From contig JAMPFS010000004.1 of NCBI GenBank assembly GCA_023664325.1, positions 1 through 64,000 of the forward strand: a stretch of DNA of 64,000 nt, given 5' to 3'. This DNA comes from Clostridium sp. (GTDB lineage: Bacteria > Bacillota > Clostridia > Lachnospirales > Lachnospiraceae). Every line of letters starts with the position of its first letter. Position 1 is the first letter of the stretch. Below are positions 8,206-17,180 of the stretch, piece after piece. A model generated the notes under the pieces. That model was not told the DNA's origin. It saw only the letters and a list, made by a program, of their open reading frames with translations, and made no database searches. Both the position numbers and the translations under genes were made by a program.

Positions 8206-9096
8206 ATGATTAACAAGAATAACAGTATGGAACAGGTAATTGCAAAGGCACAGACATTGATTGAAGCATTGCCGTATATACAGAAATTCAACGGAAGCAA
8301 GGTGGTTGTCAAGTATGGTGGAAGCGCAATGCTGGATGAGGATTTAAAATATAATGTAATCCGGGATGTGGCGCTTCTGAAGCTGATTGGGTTAAAGCCG
8401 ATTATTGTACATGGCGGAGGAAAGGAAATCAGCAAATGGGTGGAAAAGATTGGCAAGGAGCCGGAGTTTATCAATGGGCTGCGTGTGACGGATACCGAGA
8501 CGATGGAGATTGCAGAGATGGTGCTTTCCAAAGTCAATAAAGGCCTGGTGCAGATGATGCAGAAGTTAGGCCTGAATGCAGTGGGAATCAGCGGAAAGGA
8601 TGCCGGGCTTATGACGGTTACCAAGAGATTTCCGGGTGGAAAGGATATTGGGTATGTCGGTGAGGTAAAGAGTGTAAACGCCAAGATTTTGGATACGTTG
8701 ATTGACAATGATTTTATTCCGGTCATAGCCCCGATTGGTTCTTCTGAAAATTTTGAAAGCTATAACATTAATGCGGATGATGCAGCCTGCGCAGTCGCAA
8801 AAGCGATTCAGGCAGAAAAGCTTGTATTTTTAACCGATATCGAGGGCGTGTTTATTGATCCGTCAGACAAAGATACGCTGATTTCCGAGATGGATGTGAC
8901 AGAGGCGAAAGGTTTTATCGAGAAAGGGATTGTAGGAGGGGGAATGCTTCCGAAACTCACAAACTGTATTGATGCGATCGAAAACGGGGTATCGAGAGTC
9001 CATGTGTTAGACGGTCGTGTGGAACATTGCCTGCTTCTGGAATTTTTCACGGAAAAAGGTATTGGAACTGCTATTTTGAAGGAACCGTTGTTCTAG
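8206..9096 (+). CDS. argB: Acetylglutamate kinase
   Basis: Phosphorylates N-acetylglutamate, the second and often arginine-inhibited step of the pathway. The 296 residues have the amino acid kinase fold: VVVKYGGSAM near residues 30-39, the glycine-rich IIVHGGGKEI near 67-76, FINGLRVTDTETM near 90, the nucleotide-binding FLTDIEGV near 207-214, and GGGMLPKL near 245. ATG 8206 with the preceding AGAAAGGAAAG site is preferred over an earlier in-frame ATG inside argC. The long N-terminal helix (MINKNNSMEQVIAKAQTLIE) resembles that of arginine-sensitive hexameric kinases, so feedback control by arginine is likely. It forms a two-gene unit with argC. Confidence 0.96.
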   Translation: MINKNNSMEQVIAKAQTLIEALPYIQKFNGSKVVVKYGGSAMLDEDLKYNVIRDVALLKLIGLKPIIVHGGGKEISKWVEKIGKEPEFINGLRVTDTETMEIAEMVLSKVNKGLVQMMQKLGLNAVGISGKDAGLMTVTKRFPGGKDIGYVGEVKSVNAKILDTLIDNDFIPVIAPIGSSENFESYNINADDAACAVAKAIQAEKLVFLTDIEGVFIDPSDKDTLISEMDVTEAKGFIEKGIVGGGMLPKLTNCIDAIENGVSRVHVLDGRVEHCLLLEFFTEKGIGTAILKEPLF

Positions 9097-9185
9097 TAAA
9101 GCGAATACGGACGAGGAGCATGTCTGCTTTGAGTCAGGCAGCCTAAGATTCGGTGGACTAGCGTATGAAACATAAGGGAAGAAGA

Positions 9186-10490
9186 ATGAGACAAAAAATA
9201 TTCGCAGGTATATTTATTTTTATATTGCTGTTTGGGTGCCTTGCAGGATGCGGCATCCAAAAGGAGCAGGAACAGCCGGTTTCGGTTCCAAAAGATTATA
9301 AGGGGCTTATGTCCTATTGGCAGGGAAGAACGGTTTTAAAAGAACTCACCTGCTGGTACACAAATGATGAGGATAAGGCATGGCTGGAAACGGTGGCAGG
9401 GGATTTTGAAAAAGAGTATGGTGCCAAAGTCAATCTTGTCTATTATGACGGCGTGAGCCTGTTTGATGATATGAACCAGGCAAACCAGAAAGGAAGCGCG
9501 CCGGATGTGTATTTAGCAGGCAACGACCAGATTGAACTGGCAGTTTTAAGCGGCATGGCATCGGAAAATACATGGCTGGCGGATTCTTTCTGGCAGGAAT
9601 ATTATCCGGACACCGCAAAAAAAGCAGTGACCTATAAGGGCAGGCAGTACGGATATCCGGTTTACTTTGACACATATTGTCTGGTATATGATGCAAATTT
9701 GCTTCCTAATGCGCCGGCATCCATTGAAGATATCCTTAATTTTGCGGATGAATATGAAGATACGGGTTCCACAAAGGCCATCTTCCGATGGGATGTTGCA
9801 GATCCATATATCAATACCATGTTTTTGGCAAGCTATGCAGAGCTTTTTGGTGAAAATGGAGATGACAGCGAAGCGTTTAAGGTAAATGACGAAAAATGCA
9901 TTGAAGCGATGGAATATTTCCAGTCGTTAAGCGCTTATTTGTGGATGAATAAGAATAACATTTCCCATGATACCATTAAAAACAGGATTCGGGAGGGAAC
10001 ACTGGTATTGGGACTTTGCAAGTCTGATATTCTGCCGGTTCTCTATGAAATGCAGGATGGGAATACGGAAAATGGGGCGGAGAATGCCGAAGAGACAGAT
10101 CAGGAAGAGACAGATTACCGGATTTCCTATGTGCCAAGCCTGACAGATGTGTTATCGACCACAACGCTTTCTACCACATATGGCGCATTTGTAAATCCCT
10201 ACGGAGCGGATACGAATCTTGGCAATTTGTTTGCGCTTTATCTAAGCGTGGGGGCAGCAGACAAGCAGTATGCAGGAAATGGCAGGCTGCCTGTTGTAAA
10301 CGGGGAACAGGAGACTGACAGCCTACAGTCGGTGATATATGCACAGTATCTAAATTCCGAGCCGGTGCCAAAGGTGATGGCGCTTGGCGATTATCTGTCA
10401 GAGGGCGGTATTGCCTTTGATGCAATCTGGGGCGGCGCTGATGTGAAAGAACAGCTTGACCGCCTGCAAAAGACAATGAAAAATGAATAA
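9186..10490 (+). CDS. Extracellular solute-binding lipoprotein (ABC transporter family 1)
   Basis: A 434-residue type II signal-peptide protein: MRQKIFAGIF, a hydrophobic stretch, then the lipobox LAGC with the lipidated cysteine at residue 22. The mature part looks like the family 1 (sugar-binding) solute-binding proteins: ELTCWYTNDEDKAWLETVAGDFEKEYG near 50-75, then DVYLAGNDQIELAV and KGRQYGYPVYFDTYCLVYD with the usual hinge order, and a C-terminal helix-rich segment. An acidic, low-complexity insert (about residues 285-310, NTENGAENAEETDQEETD) is unusual. No permease or ATPase genes are adjacent, so the substrate cannot be inferred and the protein either serves a distant transporter or acts as a sensor. 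ATG 9186 has AAGGGAAG upstream; ATG 9165 is possible. Confidence 0.85.
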   Translation: MRQKIFAGIFIFILLFGCLAGCGIQKEQEQPVSVPKDYKGLMSYWQGRTVLKELTCWYTNDEDKAWLETVAGDFEKEYGAKVNLVYYDGVSLFDDMNQANQKGSAPDVYLAGNDQIELAVLSGMASENTWLADSFWQEYYPDTAKKAVTYKGRQYGYPVYFDTYCLVYDANLLPNAPASIEDILNFADEYEDTGSTKAIFRWDVADPYINTMFLASYAELFGENGDDSEAFKVNDEKCIEAMEYFQSLSAYLWMNKNNISHDTIKNRIREGTLVLGLCKSDILPVLYEMQDGNTENGAENAEETDQEETDYRISYVPSLTDVLSTTTLSTTYGAFVNPYGADTNLGNLFALYLSVGAADKQYAGNGRLPVVNGEQETDSLQSVIYAQYLNSEPVPKVMALGDYLSEGGIAFDAIWGGADVKEQLDRLQKTMKNE

Positions 10491-10577
10491 AAATCAGGAA
10501 AAGCTTCACATACTATAAGAACAGGTTGTAACGGACTTGAACCGTTATGGCAAATTCAAATCCAGGAGGAATGGTTT

Positions 10578-11018
10578 ATGTGGGGCTTTTTGATTGCGAT
10601 GCTTTCCGGAGCATTGATGAGTGTACAGGGTGTCTTTAATACAGGAGTGACAAAGGAGACGGGGCCGTGGATTACAAACTGTTTTGTGCAGCTGACCGGA
10701 TTTCTTGTCTGTCTGGGCTTTTTCCTGTTTGCGGAAATGGGAAAGGTTCCGGTCGGGGAGTTATTTAAGGTAGATCACAAGTATATGCTGCTTGGCGGTG
10801 TGATCGGGGCATTTATCACGTTTACGGTGATTCAGAGCATGGCAGAGCTTGGGCCTGCAAAGGCAGTGTTGGCGATTGTGATTACCCAGGTGCTGGTTGC
10901 TTATGTCATTGAGCTGTTTGGCTGGTTCGGTGTCGAGAAGACAGATTTTTCGTGGGTGAAACTGATTGGGATTGTGATTGCGGTTGCAGGTCTTGTCGTC
11001 TTTAAATGGGAATCTTAG
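10578..11018 (+). CDS. Small DMT-family transporter, YdcZ/DUF606 type
   Basis: A 146-residue integral membrane protein with about five hydrophobic segments (residues 3-20, 32-52, 68-88, 94-112, 122-142). The order GALMSVQGVFNTGV, then a loop, then AELGPAKAVLAIVITQVLVAYVIELFGWFG fits the YdcZ (DUF606) half-size members of the drug/metabolite transporter superfamily, which probably act as dimers. CAGGAGGAATGGTTT gives a good ribosome binding site. The substrate is unknown. It stands between the solute-binding protein and the surface protein genes; no partner gene of the same family is next to it. Confidence 0.8.
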   Translation: MWGFLIAMLSGALMSVQGVFNTGVTKETGPWITNCFVQLTGFLVCLGFFLFAEMGKVPVGELFKVDHKYMLLGGVIGAFITFTVIQSMAELGPAKAVLAIVITQVLVAYVIELFGWFGVEKTDFSWVKLIGIVIAVAGLVVFKWES

Positions 11019-11057
11019 AGGGATAGCGGATATCGTAGAAAAGTGCGAATAATCTGA

Positions 11058-11086
11058 TTTACAAAAAACAGAAATTGGATTATAAT
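11058..11086 (+). promoter_or_regulatory. Predicted promoter of the LRR surface protein locus
   Basis: TTTACA (11058-11063), 17 bases, TATAAT (11081-11086), about 70 bases before the first LRR gene. The second LRR gene has no equivalent promoter; its short upstream stretch copies only the leader part. Confidence 0.65.
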
Positions 11087-11153
11087 ACAAGTATCTGTTT
11101 TGAGAAAGAGACGAATCCGCTAATCAGGCGGGGAGGAAGAAAGGAGTATGGGA

Positions 11154-14100
11154 ATGAGGAAGAAAGGCATGAGAGCTTTGAGTGTGGCTCTGGCTGCTGC
11201 AATGGTTTTATCCAGTGTCGGAGTACCGGGGGGGGGTATTGCTTTCGCGGCAGAGGCGGGCAACCAGGTTGTCACTCGGGAGCAGGAGGAACAAGAGGAG
11301 GAGAACCCTTCGGCAGTCACTACGCAGGAAGCTGGAACGGAGGAAACGGCAGCTGAAGTGACGGAAGAGGCAGCAGCGACAGAAGAGGTGACAGAAGAAC
11401 CGGCAACTGAAGTGACGGAAGAGGCGGCAGCGACAGAAGCCGTGACAGAGGAAACCGCTGATGAGGAAGCAGCGGTAGAGGAGACAGAGGAGGAGTTACA
11501 GTTAAGGCTCGCTGAAAACTTAAGCGCATTTATGCCGGATGAGGAGCTGCAAAAGGCAGTTTTGAAGGCATATAGTAATGCAACAGGTGAGAGCGTAAGC
11601 GATTTGACGCGGGGAGAACTCAAGAACTTTACCAACGAATTGGATCTAACGGATTATAGTAATGCCGGAAAGATTACGAATCTGAAAGGTCTGGGCGAGG
11701 CAAAAAATGCATCTTCTATTAATATCAGCACATGTACGGGCGTTACGTCAATTGGGGCAGGGGAGTTTACCGGGTGTCAGTTTATGGAGATACAACTTCC
11801 CGATACTATTAAGGAAATCAATGCCAATGCATTTAAAGACTGTACGGAATTAACCGAGATTACATTACCGGATGACCTTACAAAACTTGGAGATTATGCT
11901 TTTGCTGCCTGCCGCAGCCTGGCAGCGGTACATAGCACAGCGGCTAAGGCTACATTGCCGCAATCCCTTAGATCTGTTGGACAGTTGGTATTTAATAATG
12001 ATGTCGCTTTGACAGAGATTAAGCTTCCAAGTTTTAGCGATGGACGTGTGTTGGAAAATTCTGCCAGCCTGTTTTCGGGCTGCCAGGCGCTTGCAAAGGT
12101 CACAATTGGCAGAGGCATTCAGTCGATTCCGGCAGAGGCGTTTGGTAACACAGGAACCAAAGATGACGTTGGGCTTACTGTAACCATTGAAAACGGAAGC
12201 AAGCTGGAAAAAATATTGTCCAGGGCATTTCGGAAAGCGAATTTTAAGGATTCCACCATTGATTTGTCCAATTGTACAAACTTAAATTCGATTGCAGATT
12301 CTGTTTTTGACAGCGCAACCAATGTCAATACAGTTATTTTGCCAACGACAAAAAGCCTGGAACTTGGTGCATATGCATTTGCAAATACAACATTATCGAC
12401 TATGTATGAGAAAAACAATCCGCAGACGGGTATCTATCTTCCGGATTCGGTCAACAGCATTGGTAAGGGATGTTTCTGCATCTATGTGCTGCCAAACAGC
12501 AGTAATCCCTCACTGCCGATTGATCCGGGCGTGACATCACAGATAAAAAGCGTATCACTGTCACCAAATCTCAAAGAGATTCCGGATTATGCGTTTGATG
12601 GCTGTACCCAGCTTGCCAAAGTGACACAGAGAACTACCTCTCCTGTCAAGGTGGCTGCGATCGGCGATTGCGCATTCCGTTCCACGGCTATCACCGATAC
12701 AGAATTTATGGGAAAGATGACAGCGCTTAAGACAATTGGTTATCAGCAGCTTACAGTTTATGGCGTCGGTGATAAAAAAACAGATTTGGAAAAGATCAAG
12801 TCGCTGCCGCAGGGTGGAAATGATGGCAGCATCAAGGAGGATGCCACAACCCATCAGAAGACTCAAACAAATACGGTTTACGGAAGTGAGGTGTTTACCA
12901 ACTGCCGGTCGCTTACAAGTGTGACCATTCCGGCATCTGTTACGAGTATCGGCAGCCGTGCATTTTTCTTCAGCCGTGTATTCAAAGAGGGCAATGATCA
13001 ATATGGCAACTCAGACGTGGGAAAGATAGATGATATCAAAACAGCGTCTAAGATTGAGAACATCACATGGGAGTCAGGTGGATCCGGCGCTGCCAGAACG
13101 ATTGGTTCTGAGGCGTTCCACGGCAATGTAAACGTGACCCAAATGGTATTGCCGGAAAATGCCGGAGATAAGTTGGCAATCAAACCATATGCATTTTATG
13201 AGATGAAGAGCCTTGACAGCATCAAGATCAAGAAGCAGGGAACATTGCAGTCCGATGTGAATAAGCTTCCGGCAACGCTTGATGAGTTGGGGGACGGAGC
13301 ATTTTTCTGGTGCGCAGCGCTTCCAAGCGTGATCGTGCCTTCCTCCTGTTCACAGGACAATGTCGGGGTATCCGTATTTGAAAAGTGTGTTTCACTAGAG
13401 AAGGTTACGCTGCCCAATACATGGACAGAGATTCCGGAACGCTTATGTTATGACGGGGCAGTAGCTTCCCTTTCACTTGGTGGTGGAGAGAGCAAAATTA
13501 CGAAAATTGGAGATGGGGCATTCTTTGGCTGCAGGTTTCCTACGTTAGATCTTTCCGGTTATAGCAGTTTGGCGGAGATTGGCAGCGTTGCATTTGCGCA
13601 GGCGGATACGGTTACTAAAAAACAAAACGAGGATCAACGCTGTTACAATTTGAGATATGTTGCTGAAACAGGAAAGGGTCCGGCTATGGCTGTGGTTATT
13701 TTGCCGGATTCCGTGAAGGACGTGCTGTTTTTAAATAGCGGGGCATTTTGCGGGCAGAGTAAGTTTACAACATTTAAGACTAAGAGCCGGGGGAAGAACG
13801 AAGAATTTTATATGCCGGATTACATACCGAATGATACCGGCAATGCTTCAAGAAAGGCATGCGGAATGGGTGTTTTTGCCGGCACCGGTGTCAGCAAAAT
13901 GGTATATGCGGATCCTGCCTCATGGACCGAGATTCCGACCAATATGTTTAATGCGTGTGAAAACATTATGAATGCAGAAGATGTACTGCCGGCGGATAAG
14001 CAGTATTTAAAGGGGATCGGTCAGGCAGCATTTTCAAGTAGTACTATTCAGACGGCGGATTTATCAGGATTTACAGCGCTTACCATGATTGGCTCTACCG

Positions 14101-17084
14101 GAAACGGAGCTGCGCCGAATAGTAAATATCCGGGCGTATTTCAGGAATGTCTTTTACTTCAGACAGTAAAAATGCCGGAAACGGCTTACACGCTTGGCAA
14201 GAGATCGTTTTTCATGGCAGACGAGGGGGCATACAATAACGCGCCAAGCTTGACCATGTTAACATCTGTGGATTTAGGAGGCGTTATCAAAATAGAAGAA
14301 GAAGCATTTGTACAGGCATTTGCAGCTTCCACTTTATGCCAGGATAAAGTAACCATCGAGATTCCGGATAGCTGTACTTCAATGAGCGGCGCGCGTACTT
14401 TTTATAAGAATTCCCGTTTAGAGAAAGTTGACCTGTCAGAGAACATTGCAGAGCTCGGTAATTATGCATTTGCAGAATGTGAGGGGCTTACGACGGTTGA
14501 CTTTGGCAAGGTGGAAACGATTCGTACTTTTGCATTTCAAAAATGCAAAGCTTTGGAGTTGAGGGATGGTTATCAACTGCCGGAAACCCTGACAAAGATT
14601 GAGATGAGCGCATTTGAGGAGACGGATTCGTTAGGCAAGGTTGTTTTTGGACCGGCACTGACTGAGATTGGTCAACGGGCATTTTTTAAGGCAGGAACCG
14701 AATCGGTTGACTTTGACAGCGCTAAAAATCTTACAACAATTGGCAGCAAAGCATTTAGCAGCAATAACAAGTTGAAGACATTCAAACTGCAGGGAACAAA
14801 GGTTTCCACAATCAATGATATTTTGCCGGATTGTCCAATACTTGAAACGGCAACGTTCGGTGATGAGGTTCGATATATTGATGCCAATGCGCTTGCATGC
14901 TGTCCGAAGCTTCATACGCTGCAATTTGCATCTACCACAACGGTTAGTACGGATATATTTAAGACTGGAACGAACAATACCGCATATACGGCATCTGACA
15001 AGAATGGTGATATCACTGTGATTGTGAAGGCGCCGGAAGAACCGATTGTGATTCCAAAGGGCAGAACGGTGAACTTCCCTTATTATGTAAGCCCACAGGG
15101 CAAAGCAAAGTTTTCTTATATTTTGATTGGCAAGGACAAAAATGATGAAATTGACACCATTGATACCTATTTAGGCGTGAAGGCAGACTTAGTGGATTGT
15201 TGTTACAAGGTACACAATACGGCTGAAGATCGGTATAAGGTAAGGGATCCATATTATATACATACCGATCAAGGCAGCTTGTATGCGACCGTGAACACGA
15301 ATAAGAAGATCGATACGATTCAGGTGGAGGGGTTAAAGGTAACCGAGGAGCCAATTACCTTTTCCATTGCGAACAGCATGGAATTTGATCTTTCGAATGG
15401 TAAAAAGATCACAGCAACGTCATTTACGGCAGATTATAAAATCGTAGTCAAAGATGTAGAGACAAATGGATATTTATATTCCGATCAGAAGCGTACAGCC
15501 GAGATTTCAGATGATAAGGATCTTCCGTTCCAGGTGGCAGTAGGAGGACAAAAATTCAAACAATGCTGGTATAGCATTAAGGATGCAGAGCCTACCTATG
15601 CAGACATTGAAAATTATGATTTGGTGGTCGAAACGGATAATCCTGATATATTGGTTCCGGGGACGCAAAATGCTACCAAAGATTCCTATGATGCGGAAAA
15701 TGGATATCTAATCAATGGAACGACAAAAAATAATACTACCGGAGCAGTTTCGGCAAATGCGGCTGCGCAAACCTTTTATCTGATTGCACAGGGGGTCGGA
15801 ACAGCGCATATTACGATTTATCCAAAAGCATATCCTGACTATAAGCGTACCTATACATACAAGGTCAATGCGGATGTGAACCGGATTACGCTTGCGATTC
15901 CGAATGAGTATAATAACAAGGTATTAGAGCCGGGAACAACCTTTAATATCTTTAAGGAATATTTAACTATGCTGACTCCGAAGGCAATTGCCGGGGATAT
16001 GAGTACTTATAACACTTATACCAATAACCCGATTACCTTTAAATCCGATAAACCGGACATTGCATCCATTGACAATGAGGGAACGGTAACTATTCTGAAA
16101 ACGGTTTCGGCAAGGGAGATCGTAACCTTTACGGCTACCGCACAGCAGTCCGTGGCAGGGCGTGTAGCAACAGGTACAGCAAGATTGACATTGGCTGCAA
16201 GCAAAACATCGGGCGGCGGAACGGGAACACAAACACCGGGAGGCAGCACAGGAACGCAGACACCAGGCGGCAGCACGGGTACCCAGACGCCGGTCAATAC
16301 GACAACCGGGGCGACCGTTACTGTTACGAAGGGCGGAAGCGCAGGCACGCCGGGTGAAGTGAAGTTTGTCAAGGACGCAGCAAGCCAGGGAACGAATGCT
16401 GTGATTCCGGACACGGTGACAGTGGACGGCATCCAATATAAGGTAACTGCTATTGATGCCAATGCATTCAAGGGTAATACTAAAATTACGTCTGTTAAGA
16501 TTGGCAATAATGTTAAATCCATTGACAGTGAGGCATTTAAGGGATGTAGCGCCCTTACCACGGTTACGATTTCGGACTCTGTGGAAAAGATTGGCAAGAA
16601 TGCATTTTATAACTGTAAGAAATTAAAGACCGTTACACTAAATGCGAATACGTCGAAGCTGACAGAGATTGGGGCAAGCGCATTCTATAACTGTACGGCG
16701 CTTACAAAGATTACCATTCCGAATACGGTGACAAAGATTCAGTCAAAAGCATTTTATAATTGCAAGAAGCTGAAAACCGTTACGATTAATTATAAGAAGT
16801 CAGCGCTGACAGAGATGGGAACAAGCGCATTCCAGAACTGTTCCGCGCTTACGAAGATTACACTGCCAAATAAGTTAAAAAAACTTGGCAAGAAAACATT
16901 CTATAATTGTAAGAACCTGAAAACAATTACAGTCAAATCTTCCAAAGTGAGCAGTGTAGGCTCTAATGCATTTAAGAATATTCATAAGAAAGCGGTTATC
17001 AAAGTTCCGAAGAAACAGTACAGCAAATATCAGAAACTGTTCAAGGGAAAAGGACAAAAGAAGACGGTTAAGATTAAAAAATAA
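11154..17084 (+). CDS. BspA-like leucine-rich repeat surface protein (large paralog)
   Basis: A secreted 1976-residue protein. A signal peptide (MRKKGMRALSVALAAAMVLS..., cleavage probably near FAAEA at residue 34) is followed by a Glu/Thr/Ala-rich segment with imperfect EVTEEAAATE repeats (residues 60-115). A very long run of LRR_5 repeats of the BspA/TpLRR kind then extends to about 1265 (recurring forms such as IGDGAFFGC, LPDTIKEINANAFKDC). Next come beta-rich domains ending in a Big_2-like Ig domain near 1620-1680 (ITFKSDKPDIASIDNEGTV), a short linker of three TPGGSTGTQ-like nonapeptides, and a C-terminal six-repeat LRR cassette (1760-1976) ending in a Lys-rich tail. No LPXTG or S-layer domain was seen. 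Such proteins bind host or bacterial partners; the ligand is unknown. The start at 11154 lies 7 bases after AGGAG; ATG 11148 is too close. Confidence 0.9.
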   Translation: MRKKGMRALSVALAAAMVLSSVGVPGGGIAFAAEAGNQVVTREQEEQEEENPSAVTTQEAGTEETAAEVTEEAAATEEVTEEPATEVTEEAAATEAVTEETADEEAAVEETEEELQLRLAENLSAFMPDEELQKAVLKAYSNATGESVSDLTRGELKNFTNELDLTDYSNAGKITNLKGLGEAKNASSINISTCTGVTSIGAGEFTGCQFMEIQLPDTIKEINANAFKDCTELTEITLPDDLTKLGDYAFAACRSLAAVHSTAAKATLPQSLRSVGQLVFNNDVALTEIKLPSFSDGRVLENSASLFSGCQALAKVTIGRGIQSIPAEAFGNTGTKDDVGLTVTIENGSKLEKILSRAFRKANFKDSTIDLSNCTNLNSIADSVFDSATNVNTVILPTTKSLELGAYAFANTTLSTMYEKNNPQTGIYLPDSVNSIGKGCFCIYVLPNSSNPSLPIDPGVTSQIKSVSLSPNLKEIPDYAFDGCTQLAKVTQRTTSPVKVAAIGDCAFRSTAITDTEFMGKMTALKTIGYQQLTVYGVGDKKTDLEKIKSLPQGGNDGSIKEDATTHQKTQTNTVYGSEVFTNCRSLTSVTIPASVTSIGSRAFFFSRVFKEGNDQYGNSDVGKIDDIKTASKIENITWESGGSGAARTIGSEAFHGNVNVTQMVLPENAGDKLAIKPYAFYEMKSLDSIKIKKQGTLQSDVNKLPATLDELGDGAFFWCAALPSVIVPSSCSQDNVGVSVFEKCVSLEKVTLPNTWTEIPERLCYDGAVASLSLGGGESKITKIGDGAFFGCRFPTLDLSGYSSLAEIGSVAFAQADTVTKKQNEDQRCYNLRYVAETGKGPAMAVVILPDSVKDVLFLNSGAFCGQSKFTTFKTKSRGKNEEFYMPDYIPNDTGNASRKACGMGVFAGTGVSKMVYADPASWTEIPTNMFNACENIMNAEDVLPADKQYLKGIGQAAFSSSTIQTADLSGFTALTMIGSTGNGAAPNSKYPGVFQECLLLQTVKMPETAYTLGKRSFFMADEGAYNNAPSLTMLTSVDLGGVIKIEEEAFVQAFAASTLCQDKVTIEIPDSCTSMSGARTFYKNSRLEKVDLSENIAELGNYAFAECEGLTTVDFGKVETIRTFAFQKCKALELRDGYQLPETLTKIEMSAFEETDSLGKVVFGPALTEIGQRAFFKAGTESVDFDSAKNLTTIGSKAFSSNNKLKTFKLQGTKVSTINDILPDCPILETATFGDEVRYIDANALACCPKLHTLQFASTTTVSTDIFKTGTNNTAYTASDKNGDITVIVKAPEEPIVIPKGRTVNFPYYVSPQGKAKFSYILIGKDKNDEIDTIDTYLGVKADLVDCCYKVHNTAEDRYKVRDPYYIHTDQGSLYATVNTNKKIDTIQVEGLKVTEEPITFSIANSMEFDLSNGKKITATSFTADYKIVVKDVETNGYLYSDQKRTAEISDDKDLPFQVAVGGQKFKQCWYSIKDAEPTYADIENYDLVVETDNPDILVPGTQNATKDSYDAENGYLINGTTKNNTTGAVSANAAAQTFYLIAQGVGTAHITIYPKAYPDYKRTYTYKVNADVNRITLAIPNEYNNKVLEPGTTFNIFKEYLTMLTPKAIAGDMSTYNTYTNNPITFKSDKPDIASIDNEGTVTILKTVSAREIVTFTATAQQSVAGRVATGTARLTLAASKTSGGGTGTQTPGGSTGTQTPGGSTGTQTPVNTTTGATVTVTKGGSAGTPGEVKFVKDAASQGTNAVIPDTVTVDGIQYKVTAIDANAFKGNTKITSVKIGNNVKSIDSEAFKGCSALTTVTISDSVEKIGKNAFYNCKKLKTVTLNANTSKLTEIGASAFYNCTALTKITIPNTVTKIQSKAFYNCKKLKTVTINYKKSALTEMGTSAFQNCSALTKITLPNKLKKLGKKTFYNCKNLKTITVKSSKVSSVGSNAFKNIHKKAVIKVPKKQYSKYQKLFKGKGQKKTVKIKK
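16204..16299 (+). repeat. Short linker repeat (three nonapeptide units)
   Basis: About three 27-base units encoding SGGGTGTQT, PGGSTGTQT and PGGSTGTQT-like nonapeptides join the Ig-like domain to the C-terminal LRR cassette. It is the counterpart of the 25-unit array in the downstream paralog. Confidence 0.8.
16518..17084 (+). repeat. LRR cassette, first copy of near-identical pair
   Basis: This stretch, encoding the last six LRR_5 repeats and the Lys-rich tail, reappears at 20163-20729, shifted by 3645 bases. By eye only about four base differences occur over 567 bases, while the upstream domains of the two genes have diverged strongly. The pattern suggests gene conversion. Confidence 0.85.
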
Positions 17085-17101
17085 AATTTTGCAGCATGTG
17101 G

Positions 17102-17130
17102 CAGCCCCGGAGGAGTTTCGGGGCTGTTTT
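17102..17130 (+). terminator. Terminator after the large LRR gene (weaker copy)
   Basis: CAGCCCCG (17102-17109) pairs with CGGGGCTG (17119-17126), followed by TTTT. Compared with the copy after the second gene, one base change (TTC for TCC) shortens the stem from 10 to 8 bp, so some read-through into the downstream paralog is likely. Confidence 0.75.
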
Positions 17131-17180
17131 GGGAGAGGCGAATCCACCAATTTGGCGGGGAGGAAGAAAGGAGTATGGGA

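Noticed and set aside
7887..8726. 279-codon frame on the minus strand opposite argB and the end of argC
   Set aside because: argB and argC are unmistakable on the plus strand; the opposite frame is Ser/Ile/Thr-rich, as expected of a shadow, and has no supporting start site.
11120..11635. 171-codon antisense frame opposite the start of the large LRR gene
   Set aside because: A low-complexity Ser/Ala/Val mirror of the Glu/Thr/Ala repeat region.
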